Shown here: positions 42,171 to 51,614 of the stretch, one piece after another
How the letters are laid out: each line of letters begins with the position of its first letter
Numbering within the stretch: position 1 is the first letter of the stretch
Assembly: GCA_947457615.1 (NCBI GenBank)
Contig: CANGWK010000014.1
Coordinates: 1 to 64,000, forward strand
Direction of reading: 5' to 3'
From: Flavobacteriaceae bacterium
GTDB lineage: Bacteria; Bacteroidota; Bacteroidia; Flavobacteriales; Flavobacteriaceae
Length of the DNA stretch: 64,000 nucleotides
Notes under the pieces: generated by a model
What the model was told of the DNA's origin: nothing
Database searches by the model: none
The model's input: only the letters and a program-made list of their open reading frames with translations
Program-made: the position numbers and the translations under genes

Positions 42171-43034
42171 ATGAATATAATAAACGATATTAAATTACAA
42201 TATAAAATAGGTGGTGTTGCCAACAGAGTTATCTATTGGAATGTTGCAATGTTTTTAATTTCTTTAGTTTTTTTCTATCAATTTAGCTTAGGAGTTTTTA
42301 TATTTCCTAATTGGTTTTGCTTATCCTCCAATCCGAATGACGTACTTTATTTTCCATATACTTTACTGACCTATGCTTTTCTTCATAGCGGATTTTGGCA
42401 TTTATTTTTTAATATGTCCGTTTTAAATTTTTCAAGTCGATTATTTTTAACCTTTTTTACCCAAAAACAATTTTTAGGATTGTATTTATTGAGTGCTATT
42501 TTTGCAGGTTTGGCATTTGTATTGGGATATTATTTTCTGAATTTAAACTCTACTTTGGTTGGTGCATCTGCGGCAGTAATGGCTATTTTGGTTGCAGCAA
42601 CTACTTACCAACCATTAATGGAAGTTAGATTATTATTGATTGGAAGCGTTAAGTTATGGCATTTAACAGCTGTAGTACTTTTACTTGATGCCATGCAATT
42701 TTTATCGGATAATACAGGAGGTCATATATCGCATTTAGCCGGCGCTGCTTTTGGTGTGATTTATATTAAATTACTTCAAAACGGAACCGATTTAAGCAAT
42801 ATTGTAACAACTATTATTGATTTCTTTGTTAATTTGTTTCAACCTAGTAAAAAAACTCCTTTTAAACGAGTGCATGTTAATCCGAAAAAACCTCATGCTA
42901 AAAATATTAGTAACATTGTGGTAAAAGATAAATCCCAGCAACAAATAGATGAAATTCTTGATAAAATTAGTCAATCGGGATATGATGCATTAACAGCCGA
43001 AGAAAAAGAATTTCTTTTTAAAGTTGGAAAATAG
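42171..43034 (+). CDS. Second rhomboid-family protease with C-terminal tail
   Basis: The 287-residue rhomboid has a catalytic-type Ser in TLVGASAAVMAIL (GASA rather than GxSG) and a His in GGHISHLAGAAFG, so the dyad is present. HSGFWHLFFNMSVLNFSSRLF is TM2. After the six helices there is a cytoplasmic tail of about 80 residues rich in Lys and ending in EEKEFLFKVGK. It is 13 bases after the first rhomboid. Substrates are unknown. Confidence 0.88.
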   Translation: MNIINDIKLQYKIGGVANRVIYWNVAMFLISLVFFYQFSLGVFIFPNWFCLSSNPNDVLYFPYTLLTYAFLHSGFWHLFFNMSVLNFSSRLFLTFFTQKQFLGLYLLSAIFAGLAFVLGYYFLNLNSTLVGASAAVMAILVAATTYQPLMEVRLLLIGSVKLWHLTAVVLLLDAMQFLSDNTGGHISHLAGAAFGVIYIKLLQNGTDLSNIVTTIIDFFVNLFQPSKKTPFKRVHVNPKKPHAKNISNIVVKDKSQQQIDEILDKISQSGYDALTAEEKEFLFKVGK

Positions 43035-43195
43035 AATAAAGAAAATAGATGTAAGAATTTTAACACTCTTATTGATGAAGGAATTAAGCAAAGTTTTAAT
43101 TTGGTGAAATTTAAAAATAATTTGAATTTGTTAAAATTTGTGAAATTCATGTCAGAACATAGAAACTTAACACCTTAGAATCTAAAATAAAATAA

Positions 43196-44242
43196 ATGAA
43201 AAAATTATCTTGGTTTAATAAAGTAATTTTCGTCTTAAATATAGTGTTTACTGTATTGACGTTTCTTGCCTATGTTTTACCATTTCTACCACCTACATTT
43301 TTTCCGTTTTTATCGGTGCTAACTCTTATTCTTCCTTTTTTTTTAATAGTAAATGTGCTGTTTTTTATTTATTGGCTTTTCCAATTAAAACGGCAAATGA
43401 TTCTTTCTGGAATTGTATTAATAATAGGTATAACCTTTGTAAATAAATTTTATAAATTTGATTCCAATCCGCAGCCAAAAGAAGATAAAGATTTTATTGT
43501 AATGAGTTACAACGTTCGGTTATTCAATCTTTTTAATTGGCTTCCTCAAGAACATGTTGGCGATTCTATAAGACATTTTATTAATGATAAAAACCCAGAT
43601 ATTCTTTGTATTCAAGAATATTCTAAAACTTCCAAAGTAGATTTACGTGTTTACAAACATCGGTTTATATTTATGCAAGGAAAAAATATTAAAACTGGTC
43701 AAGCAATATTTTCTAAATATCCAATTGTAGATCATGGAAATATAGAATTTCCAGAATCAGATAATTTAATTGTCTATGCCGATATTCGAAAGGGGAAAGA
43801 CACTATTCGCATTTATAATATGCATTTGCAGTCTATAAAAATTTCCCCAGACGTTAATGAAATACAAGATAATGTGGATTCTATTAGCCAGAAAAAATCC
43901 CAAATAATGGCGCTTCGAATCAGCCGAGCATTTAAAAAACAACAAATACAAGCTGAAATTTTACAAAATCATAAAAAAGAATGTCATTATCCTATGATAA
44001 TCTGTGGCGATATGAATAACAGTGCCTTCTCTTATGTATACAGAAGAATTAAAGGAAATCTTAATGACTGTTTTGAAGAGGCTGGAAATGGTTTTGGTGA
44101 AACCTATAATTTTAAATATTATCCAGCCCGAATAGACTATATTTTTGTAGATAAGCGAATGAAAGTGAAAAGCTTTGAAAACTTTCCATCGTTTAAATAT
44201 TCCGATCATTTTCCAATTTTGACTAGATTGATGATGGAATGA
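43196..44242 (+). CDS. Membrane-anchored endonuclease/exonuclease/phosphatase-family protein
   Basis: The 348-residue protein has three N-terminal membrane helices (about residues 9-30, 37-60 and 67-84). The EEP domain follows: VMSYNVRLFN, LCIQEYS (catalytic Glu), ICGDMNNSAFS (Asp-x-Asn) and FKYSDHFPI (terminal Asp-His). The catalytic residues are present. It might cleave phosphodiesters of nucleic acids, phospholipids or sphingomyelin-type substrates, probably in the periplasm. It is 161 bases downstream of the second rhomboid. Confidence 0.88.
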   Translation: MKKLSWFNKVIFVLNIVFTVLTFLAYVLPFLPPTFFPFLSVLTLILPFFLIVNVLFFIYWLFQLKRQMILSGIVLIIGITFVNKFYKFDSNPQPKEDKDFIVMSYNVRLFNLFNWLPQEHVGDSIRHFINDKNPDILCIQEYSKTSKVDLRVYKHRFIFMQGKNIKTGQAIFSKYPIVDHGNIEFPESDNLIVYADIRKGKDTIRIYNMHLQSIKISPDVNEIQDNVDSISQKKSQIMALRISRAFKKQQIQAEILQNHKKECHYPMIICGDMNNSAFSYVYRRIKGNLNDCFEEAGNGFGETYNFKYYPARIDYIFVDKRMKVKSFENFPSFKYSDHFPILTRLMME

Positions 44243-44260
44243 TTATCTTCATTAATTAAA

Positions 44261-44477
44261 TTAACCCGTTGGGTGAAATTAATAAAGAGTTCAAATAGGA
44301 ATAAATTAAAATAATGAACCACATAGAATCATAGGGAAAAGTATTAAAAGCCCAATTTATGGGTTCACATAGCTATGATTATCTTTAAATAAGTGAAACG
44401 CCTTTTGTTATTTTTTTAAAAACTATGAATCTATGTGGTAAAAAGCAAAATAAATTTAATTACACCCAACGGGTTAA
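44261..44477. repeat. About 217-bp element with nested inverted repeats
   Basis: TTAACCCGTTGGGTG (44261-44275) is a perfect inverted copy of the sequence at 44463-44477. Inside is a second pair, ACCACATAGAATCATAG (44318-44334) and its complement with one mismatch (44423-44439). There is no open frame of note. The right end abuts the purL stop codon. It looks like a MITE or a dispersed flavobacterial spacer repeat. Confidence 0.75.
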
Positions 44478-44478
44478 A

Positions 44479-47400
44479 TTATTGTTTCTCAACCCAAATT
44501 CTTGCATTTACAAAAGCTTCAATCCAAGGGGAAACCTCGTCTTTATTGTCGCCAGGATAATAAGCCCAGTTCCACGGAAAAGTAGAACGCTCAATATGTG
44601 GCATCATTACTAAATGGCGACCTGTTTTATCACACAACATAGCCGTATTATAATCTGATCCATTAGGATTAGCAGGATAACCTTCGTAACCGTATTTTGC
44701 CACAATATTATATTGGCTTTCTTCTTTAGGCAAGTTGAATTTACCTTCACCATGCGACACCCAAACACCAAGAGTGGTTCCTGCCAATGAAGATAACATC
44801 ACCGAATGGTTTTCTTGTACTTTTACCGATGTAAAAATACTTTCGTGTTTGTGCGAATCGTTATGAAGCATTTTTCCGTGAACTTCATGCTCCGGATTTA
44901 TCAATTCTAATTCCATGAACAATTGGCAGCCATTACAAATTCCAACAGACAAAGTATCTTCTCTTTTAAAGAAATTTTGCAAAGCCGTTTTTGCTTTTTC
45001 ATTATATAAAAATGCTCCAGCCCAACCTTTAGCGGAGCCCAAAACATCTGAATTAGAAAAACCACCAACAGCACCAATAAACTGAATATCTTCTAGATTT
45101 TCACGTCCTGAAATTAAATCGGTCATGTGAACGTCTTTTACATCAAATCCAGCCAAATACATAGCATTGGCCATCTCGCGTTCACTATTACTTCCTTTTT
45201 CACGAATAATTGCTGCTTTTGGACGCGCACCTATTTCTTTTGGAGACTGGTTTAGGGTTCCTGTAAAATGACTTGGAAACTGGTACTTCAAAGGTTGTTC
45301 CCCTAAATTATCAAAACGTTCTTTTGCTTTATTATTTTTTGTTTGTTTTTGATCTAACAAATACGAAGTTTTAAACCAAATATTTCGGTATTTATTTACT
45401 TCTAACTTCAAAGTTCCAACTTTCAAGAAATTATCTTCTTTTACTTTTCCGATTTTAAAAATCTCCATTCCTTCAAATGCTTTTTCAAAAGTACTATCGT
45501 CTTTTGCTTGTAGCACAACTCCAATATTTTCAGAAAATAAAATCTTCACCAAATCTTTTTCAGTAAAAGAATCAAATGAAATTGAAGCACCCAAATTTAA
45601 ATCTGCAAAGCACATTTCTAATAAAGTAGTAATCAATCCGCCACTTCCAATATCATGTCCAGCAAGGATTTGATTGTCTTTTATTAAATTTTGAATAGTA
45701 TTAAAAGCATTTTTAAAATAGTTGGAATCCTTAATAGTAGGAGTTTCTGTTCCAATTTTATTTAAAGTTTGAGCAAAAGAACTTCCTCCTAACTTAAAAT
45801 TATCTTGCGATAAATTAATATAATAAATTGAACCTCCTTTACGTTGCAAAACGGGTTCCACAACTTTAGTAATATTCGAACAATTTCCTCCTGCAGAAAT
45901 AATAACTGTTCCCGGAGCAATTACTTCTTCATTAGGATATTTTTGCTTCATTGAAAGTGAATCTTTTCCAGTTGGAATATTGATTCCCAATTCGATAGCA
46001 AAATCAGAACAAGCTTGAACTGCTTCGTATAATCGAGCATCTTCCCCCTCATTTTTGCAAGCCCACATCCAATTGGCAGAAAGCGAAACACTTTTCAAAT
46101 TATCTTTTAAAGGAGCAAAAACAATATTTGATAATGCTTCACCAATAGCATTTTTACTTCCGGCTTTTGGGTCAATTAATGCTGAAATAGGAGCGTGCCC
46201 AATAGAAGTTGCAATTCCTTCTTTTCCGTTATAATCTAATGCCATCACACCTACATTGTTTAACGGCAATTGCAACGGACCAACACATTGTTGTTTGGCA
46301 ACTTTTCCGCCCACACAACGGTCAACTTTATTAGTCAACCAGTCTTTACAAGCAACCGATTCAAGCCGAAGCACTTGTTCTAAATAACTTGTGATAGCAT
46401 CTTGAGAATATTCTAAATCAGCATATTTTCTTACAATAGTTTTATCGTTCATGACCACTTTTGGTGAACTTCCAAACATATCTTCTAAGGCAAAATCCAT
46501 TGGTTTTTCTCCTGTGGTTTCACTTTTAAAAGTAAATCGATGATTTCCTGTTACTTCACCAACTTGGTACATAGGCGAACGCTCTCTGTCGGCAATTCGT
46601 TGCAAGGTGTCGATGTCTTTCTGTCCGATAACCAATCCCATGCGTTCTTGACTTTCGTTCCCGATGATTTCCTTAGCGGATAGAGTAGGATCGCCCACTG
46701 GCAATTTATCTAAATCGATTAATCCGCCAGTTTCTTCCACCAATTCCGACAGGCAATTTAAATGCCCTCCAGCACCATGATCGTGAATAGAAACAATAGG
46801 ATTTTCGTTACTTTCTACCAAGCCACGAATCGCATTGGCAGCACGTTTTTGCATTTCAGGATTAGATCTTTGGATGGCATTTAATTCGATTCCAGAGCCT
46901 AATGCACCTGTATCAGCAGAAGAAACAGCAGCGCCACCCATTCCAATTCTGTAGTTTTCACCACCAAGGATTACAATTTTATCTCCTGACTTTGGCTTTT
47001 GTTTTTGTGCTTGTGACGCTTTTCCGTAACCAATTCCGCCAGCTTGCATGATAACTTTATCGTAACCAAGTTTGCGGTTTTCTTCGTCATGCTCAAAGGT
47101 CAAAATTGAACCCGCAATTAAGGGTTGTCCAAATTTATTTCCAAAATCGGAAGCACCGTTAGAGGCTTTTATCAAAATGTCCATTGGCGTTTGGTACAAC
47201 CATTTTCTTTCGGCCATGCCTTTTTCCCAATTTCTGTTTTCTTCAAGTCTGGAGTAGGCAGTCATGTAAACCGCCGTTCCTGCTAGTGGCAATGAACCTT
47301 GACCTCCAGCCAATCTATCGCGAATTTCTCCTCCTGAACCTGTTGCAGCTCCATTAAAAGGCTCTACTGTAGTTGGGAAATTATGGGTTTCTGCTTTTAA

Positions 47401-48129
47401 AGATATAACCGAATCGAATTGTTTTTTAGTATAAAAATCTGCTTTATCAGCTGTTTCAGGTGCAAATTGTTCTACGGATGGGCCTTTAATAAACGCAACA
47501 TTATCTTTGTATGCAGAAACAATATCATTCGGATTTTCGGCAGCTGTTTTTTTGATTAATTTGAATAATGAAGAAGGTTTTTCTTCTCCATCAATAACGA
47601 AAGTTCCGTTAAAAATTTTATGTCGGCAGTGTTCTGAATTCACCTGAGAAAATCCAAATACTTCCGAATCGGTAAGTTTTCTTTCTAATTTTTCAGATAA
47701 GTTTTCTAAATATTCCACTTCATCAACACTTAAAGATAATCCTTCTTGTTGGTTGTAAAGGGCAATATCTTCAATTTCTATTATTGCTTCTGGTTGGATA
47801 TTTATTGTAAAAATATCTTGGTTCAATTCGAAATATTTTTGCGAAAGCATTGGATCAAAATCAGAAAAATCGGCAACAACTTTTTCAAATTCTTCAATTC
47901 TAATTATTTCTTCAATACCCATGTTTTGAGTAATTTCAACTGCATTGGTGCTCCATGGGGTTACCATTGCAGCGCGAGGGCCAATAAAAAAATCTGCAAG
48001 AACAGATTTTTTTATTTTAGTTGCATTACCAAAAAGCCAATTTAATTTGGAGATTGTTTCTGTTGAAAGTTCATTTTGTGTCTGAACAGCAAATACAGTA
48101 GAGGTTTCGTTACCGAAAAAGTGAATCAT
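44479..48129 (-). CDS. purL: Phosphoribosylformylglycinamidine synthase, large type
   Basis: The 1216-residue enzyme converts FGAR to FGAM in purine synthesis. The N-terminal and two AIRS-like domains hold FSQVNSEHCRHKIFNG, KAETHNFPTTVEPFNG and GGVVS-type loops; the C-terminal glutaminase has the nucleophile Cys in VGICNGCQLF and a His/Glu pair in VSHGEGKF. This is the single-chain form, as in E. coli, slightly shorter. The leader (48130-48230) is unusually long and carries two palindromes, and a promoter lies at 48231-48260. Confidence 0.97.
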   Translation of the reverse strand: MIHFFGNETSTVFAVQTQNELSTETISKLNWLFGNATKIKKSVLADFFIGPRAAMVTPWSTNAVEITQNMGIEEIIRIEEFEKVVADFSDFDPMLSQKYFELNQDIFTINIQPEAIIEIEDIALYNQQEGLSLSVDEVEYLENLSEKLERKLTDSEVFGFSQVNSEHCRHKIFNGTFVIDGEEKPSSLFKLIKKTAAENPNDIVSAYKDNVAFIKGPSVEQFAPETADKADFYTKKQFDSVISLKAETHNFPTTVEPFNGAATGSGGEIRDRLAGGQGSLPLAGTAVYMTAYSRLEENRNWEKGMAERKWLYQTPMDILIKASNGASDFGNKFGQPLIAGSILTFEHDEENRKLGYDKVIMQAGGIGYGKASQAQKQKPKSGDKIVILGGENYRIGMGGAAVSSADTGALGSGIELNAIQRSNPEMQKRAANAIRGLVESNENPIVSIHDHGAGGHLNCLSELVEETGGLIDLDKLPVGDPTLSAKEIIGNESQERMGLVIGQKDIDTLQRIADRERSPMYQVGEVTGNHRFTFKSETTGEKPMDFALEDMFGSSPKVVMNDKTIVRKYADLEYSQDAITSYLEQVLRLESVACKDWLTNKVDRCVGGKVAKQQCVGPLQLPLNNVGVMALDYNGKEGIATSIGHAPISALIDPKAGSKNAIGEALSNIVFAPLKDNLKSVSLSANWMWACKNEGEDARLYEAVQACSDFAIELGINIPTGKDSLSMKQKYPNEEVIAPGTVIISAGGNCSNITKVVEPVLQRKGGSIYYINLSQDNFKLGGSSFAQTLNKIGTETPTIKDSNYFKNAFNTIQNLIKDNQILAGHDIGSGGLITTLLEMCFADLNLGASISFDSFTEKDLVKILFSENIGVVLQAKDDSTFEKAFEGMEIFKIGKVKEDNFLKVGTLKLEVNKYRNIWFKTSYLLDQKQTKNNKAKERFDNLGEQPLKYQFPSHFTGTLNQSPKEIGARPKAAIIREKGSNSEREMANAMYLAGFDVKDVHMTDLISGRENLEDIQFIGAVGGFSNSDVLGSAKGWAGAFLYNEKAKTALQNFFKREDTLSVGICNGCQLFMELELINPEHEVHGKMLHNDSHKHESIFTSVKVQENHSVMLSSLAGTTLGVWVSHGEGKFNLPKEESQYNIVAKYGYEGYPANPNGSDYNTAMLCDKTGRHLVMMPHIERSTFPWNWAYYPGDNKDEVSPWIEAFVNARIWVEKQ

Positions 48130-48137
48130 TGTTTTGT

Positions 48138-48222
48138 GTTGTATTGGTAGGGAAAAGTTGCGACTTGTCCGAACATTGTGTGTTGTGTTGTATCCGTAGG
48201 GACAAGTTCCAACTTGACCGTA
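48138..48222. repeat. Two tandem palindromes in the purL leader
   Basis: Two units with a period of about 52 bp each carry a GTTGTATNNGTAGGGA word followed by a near-palindrome: AAAAGTTGCGACTTGTCC and GACAAGTTCCAACTTGACC. They lie within the predicted purL 5' leader, between promoter and start codon. They could be dispersed repeats or a regulatory structure. Confidence 0.6.
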
Positions 48223-48230
48223 CTTTAATG

Positions 48231-48260
48231 CAAATTTAGATTAAAAAAGAGAAGTAGCAA
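48231..48260 (-). promoter_or_regulatory. Promoter of purL
   Basis: On the minus strand TTG (48260-48258) and TAAATTTG (48238-48231) are separated by 19 bases. The transcript would have a leader of about 95 bases before the purL start at 48129. Confidence 0.65.
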
Positions 48261-48310
48261 AATGAGTTGTAAATAGTTTTTAACGGGTTTTCGACAATTT
48301 TAGATATTAA

Positions 48311-48333
48311 AAACGCCCTTATTATGGGCGTTT
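48311..48333 (-). terminator. Terminator of the beta-helix lipoprotein gene
   Basis: AAACGCCC (48311-48318) pairs perfectly with GGGCGTTT (48326-48333) around a 7-base loop. It lies just beyond the stop of the lipoprotein gene; T residues follow on the minus strand. Confidence 0.65.
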
Positions 48334-48341
48334 AAATATTG

Positions 48342-49919
48342 TTAGTTGGCTATAAATTGGTAGGCGCCAATATTGGTGTTGGCAGAATTCCTTGGTTTGT
48401 TTACTATATCAAATGGTGAGGCTGCTCCCGGTTCCACTTTGACAAATAAATCTTCAGTAGGCCACAACTGATTTTTAGAAATATTTTTAAACTTTGGATT
48501 GATGTTCTTTTTATTTCCATTTTGTTCTAAACGAATGCTATCATAAAGAGGATTAGCAATTAAAGACGAACTCAAATCATTAACTTTAAATAAACAATTA
48601 TTAAAAATTGTTGCAAAAGAAGCTCCCTTTTTTTCTAATGATATTACTGTGCTATTGGAACCAAATACTATACAATTGGTCATTGCAATTGTAGTTTCTT
48701 TAACTAAATAAGCGGTATCAGTTTCTAAGTAATCATTTAATATAACAGCTGCTTGTTTGGAACTATTCCAATTATTATTGAAAGTGGAGTTGGTAAAGTT
48801 GTAAGTCCCCCCATAAGTCGCCGCTATATTTGCTTGACCACAATTATTAATTACTAGATTATCGGCATTAATTTGAGCATTTCTTCCTAGTATTCCAAAG
48901 TTCGAACAATTGTATATTTGAGAATTATTAATTGTGAGTTTTGTAGAAGAATTATCTGTGGTTAAGGCTAAATTATTAGACAATATGCCAACAGTCGCGT
49001 TTTTTAAAGTAAGATGTTCAATGACATTATTTGGTGAATTAGAAAAATTAATTATTGCTGTCCATTGTCCTGGGACTTCAGAAAAATCAGTTTCTAAACG
49101 ATCTCCTTCAAAAATAACTTCCTTAGATAAATCTTGTGGATTATTAGTAGGAGAGGGCAATCCATTTATTTTTAAGGTTCCATTTTTAGCAATTATCAAT
49201 CCTGAATTAGCATGAAAATGAACTCTTGCACCACTTGTAATATTCAGTGTTTCGTTATCAGGAACCAAGGCATAGCCATAAATAACATAAGGCTTGTTAT
49301 TTCCCCAAGTATATTCATCGTTATTTATTGGATCGTTGTGGTCTAATTTACTACCAACAATTGTGACGGGTCGGTTTTCGTCATCATTACCTAAATTAAT
49401 TCCTTCATAAGTATAAGTATTTTCTGTGTTTTGTGTCCTGTTCGGGAAGATAAAGTAGGCATCTTGAATCAAAGTTACTAATTCAACAGTTTGCGCTGCC
49501 CCAGTTATATTAGAAAACTGAATTTGATCGGTATATAAAAAATCTGTTGGATTAGCACTCGCAACATCACTTGTTACTTCCACAAAAATGAAAAGGCTGT
49601 CTTTTGCCAAAAGTTCAACATTACTATATATTTTGCCTTGCGCACCTGCATCGCCAGTCATTCCGTCAACCATAATTCGGTATTTAGAACTAAGTCCTTT
49701 TCCAAGTTGAATTTTAGGAATAGAAATGTCTTTATCGCTACGGTTATAGACTTTCAATCTGTAAGTACTTGAGCCAATATTAGTAAAAACGGTATCTAAA
49801 TAAACAGTGTCTTTAGAGAATTCTAAGCCGCCAGTATTTGGACTAAAAGCAAAATCATTCCTGCAAGATGTTAAGCTGATGGCTATTCCGGCAAGTATTA
49901 AAAGAAATAATTTACGCAT
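48342..49919 (-). CDS. Beta-helix lipoprotein, unknown function
   Basis: The 525-residue protein begins MRKLFLLILAGIAISLTSC, a lipoprotein signal. The central part has beta-helix-type repeats with N/T-rich rungs, such as IEHLTLKNATVGILSNNLA and INNSQIYNCSNFGILG, typical of right-handed parallel beta-helix proteins. The N-terminal 190 residues may be beta-sandwich. A surface-exposed or periplasmic carbohydrate-related role is possible. I chose the ATG at 49919 because it gives the signal; the frame also extends to 49967. It is a single-gene unit. Confidence 0.85.
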   Translation of the reverse strand: MRKLFLLILAGIAISLTSCRNDFAFSPNTGGLEFSKDTVYLDTVFTNIGSSTYRLKVYNRSDKDISIPKIQLGKGLSSKYRIMVDGMTGDAGAQGKIYSNVELLAKDSLFIFVEVTSDVASANPTDFLYTDQIQFSNITGAAQTVELVTLIQDAYFIFPNRTQNTENTYTYEGINLGNDDENRPVTIVGSKLDHNDPINNDEYTWGNNKPYVIYGYALVPDNETLNITSGARVHFHANSGLIIAKNGTLKINGLPSPTNNPQDLSKEVIFEGDRLETDFSEVPGQWTAIINFSNSPNNVIEHLTLKNATVGILSNNLALTTDNSSTKLTINNSQIYNCSNFGILGRNAQINADNLVINNCGQANIAATYGGTYNFTNSTFNNNWNSSKQAAVILNDYLETDTAYLVKETTIAMTNCIVFGSNSTVISLEKKGASFATIFNNCLFKVNDLSSSLIANPLYDSIRLEQNGNKKNINPKFKNISKNQLWPTEDLFVKVEPGAASPFDIVNKPRNSANTNIGAYQFIAN

Positions 49920-50074
49920 ATATAAAATTCTAATTTGGTAAATGTAGGTAATTATTTGAAAATTCAAAACTTCAATTTCTAAAACATATAACGATAAAAA
50001 TGATTTTTTAGTTTGTATCTGTTAAACAATCCTCTGAATCTATTTAAAATGATTAATTTTGTAAAAAAAATAAT

Positions 50075-50497
50075 ATGGTTTTTGACAGAGAAAAAATGCT
50101 GCTACTTTGTAATGATTGGTCTAAAAACACCTTAATGCAAACTTTAGAAATAGAATATACTGATGCTGGAGAAGATTTTCTTGTGGCTACAATGCCTGTA
50201 AATTCAAGAGTTCACCAACCGATGGGATTGTTGCATGGTGGCGCTTCTGTAGCTTTGGCAGAAAGTGTGGGAAGCGCTGCATCTTTAATGTTCATTAATC
50301 CTGAAAAGCAAGAAGTTAGAGGAATTGAAATTTCGGCAAATCATGTAAGAAGTAAAAAAGAAGGAATGGTAACCGCGACTGCAAAAATTCTTCACAGAGG
50401 TGCGAGTATTCACTTATGGGAAATTAGAATTGTGGATGAAAAAGAAAGGTTAATTTCGCTTTGTAAATTGACTAACATGGTTCTGCCAAGAAGATAA
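50075..50497 (+). CDS. Hotdog-fold thioesterase, probable DHNA-CoA hydrolase (MenI-type)
   Basis: The 140-residue hotdog protein has NSRVHQPMGLLHGGASVALAES, the active-site region of PaaI/YbgC-type thioesterases. Its coding sequence ends in the TAATG overlap with an isochorismate-synthase-type gene, so it probably hydrolyses 1,4-dihydroxy-2-naphthoyl-CoA in menaquinone synthesis. This is inferred from context. A TAATTTTG box lies at 50054-50061. Confidence 0.88.
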   Translation: MVFDREKMLLLCNDWSKNTLMQTLEIEYTDAGEDFLVATMPVNSRVHQPMGLLHGGASVALAESVGSAASLMFINPEKQEVRGIEISANHVRSKKEGMVTATAKILHRGASIHLWEIRIVDEKERLISLCKLTNMVLPRR

Positions 50498-51573
50498 TGA
50501 GTTTTTTATTTCAAAAAATATCCGAACAATTCACTGCAAAATTGCCCTTTGTAAGTTATTGCAAACCAAAATCTGAAAAAATTATTGCTCTTTTTCAAAA
50601 AAATGACGATTTGTTTTTATTGAACGATTCAAGTTCTGGATTTGCTTTCGTGTCTTTTGACACTAGCAAAAAATATATAATTCCCGAAAATAATTCGGAT
50701 GTTTTTGTAGAAGTATTTAACGACTCGGATTATGTTTTTTCTAATTTTAAAGAATATCAAACGGACGAAAAGGATAAAAATAATTTTGAGAATTTAGTTC
50801 AAAAAGCGTTACAAGAAATTAATAACGGAACCTTTGAAAAAGTAGTTTTATCTAGAAATGAAGTAATTGATTTGGATAATTTTCAATTGGAATTGGTTTT
50901 TAATCGGCTTATTTCTAATTATCCAACGGCATTTAAATATTGCTTTTATCATCCTAAAGTTGGTTTTTGGATGGGTGCCACTCCAGAACAATTAGTTAAT
51001 ATTAAAAACAATATTATTAAAACTGTTGCTTTAGCTGGAACTCAATTAAATTTTGATTTTCAAGAGATAAAGTGGAATAAAAAAGAAATAAAAGAACAGC
51101 AAACTGTTACTGATTTTATTGTAAATACATTAAGTTTGATTTCTGATAAAGTTTCAAAATCCGATCCTTATACTTTTCAAGCAGGCTCTGTAGTTCATAT
51201 TAAAACAGATATTGAAGCGGCAATAGATAACCAATTAGAAATTTCTAAAATAGTAGGTTTACTTCATCCAACTCCAGCAGTTTGTGGATATCCCAAGGAG
51301 GTTGCCAAAGAATTTATTTTAAAAAACGAAGTGTACGATAGAGAATTTTACGCAGGATATTTAGGGGAATGGAATAAAGATTTTTTAACCTACAGTGAAG
51401 GCACAAGTGATTTATTTGTAAATTTACGTTGCATGAAATTAATAATGGATTATAACTCAAAAGTAACACAATCGCAATTATTTATTGGTTGCGGAATTAC
51501 TGAAGATAGTATTCCTGAAAAAGAGTTTTTAGAAACCATAAATAAATCGCAAACATTAAAAAAAATCTTATAG
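50497..51573 (+). CDS. menF: Chorismate-binding protein, probable isochorismate synthase (MenF type)
   Basis: The 358-residue protein has the chorismate-utilising fold: FEKVVLSRNEVIDL, GATPEQLVNI, TVALAGTQ (substrate loop), HPTPAVCGYPKEVA and ITEDSIPEKEFLETINKS. These fit isochorismate synthase, the first step of menaquinone synthesis. Its start codon overlaps the stop of the MenI-type gene. No menD follows in the window. Salicylate- or anthranilate-type synthase is less likely given the neighbour. Confidence 0.88.
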   Translation: MSFLFQKISEQFTAKLPFVSYCKPKSEKIIALFQKNDDLFLLNDSSSGFAFVSFDTSKKYIIPENNSDVFVEVFNDSDYVFSNFKEYQTDEKDKNNFENLVQKALQEINNGTFEKVVLSRNEVIDLDNFQLELVFNRLISNYPTAFKYCFYHPKVGFWMGATPEQLVNIKNNIIKTVALAGTQLNFDFQEIKWNKKEIKEQQTVTDFIVNTLSLISDKVSKSDPYTFQAGSVVHIKTDIEAAIDNQLEISKIVGLLHPTPAVCGYPKEVAKEFILKNEVYDREFYAGYLGEWNKDFLTYSEGTSDLFVNLRCMKLIMDYNSKVTQSQLFIGCGITEDSIPEKEFLETINKSQTLKKIL

Positions 51574-51614
51574 TTAGTTAGTGATTAACTAAATTAACAA
51601 ATTAAATAGTGACT

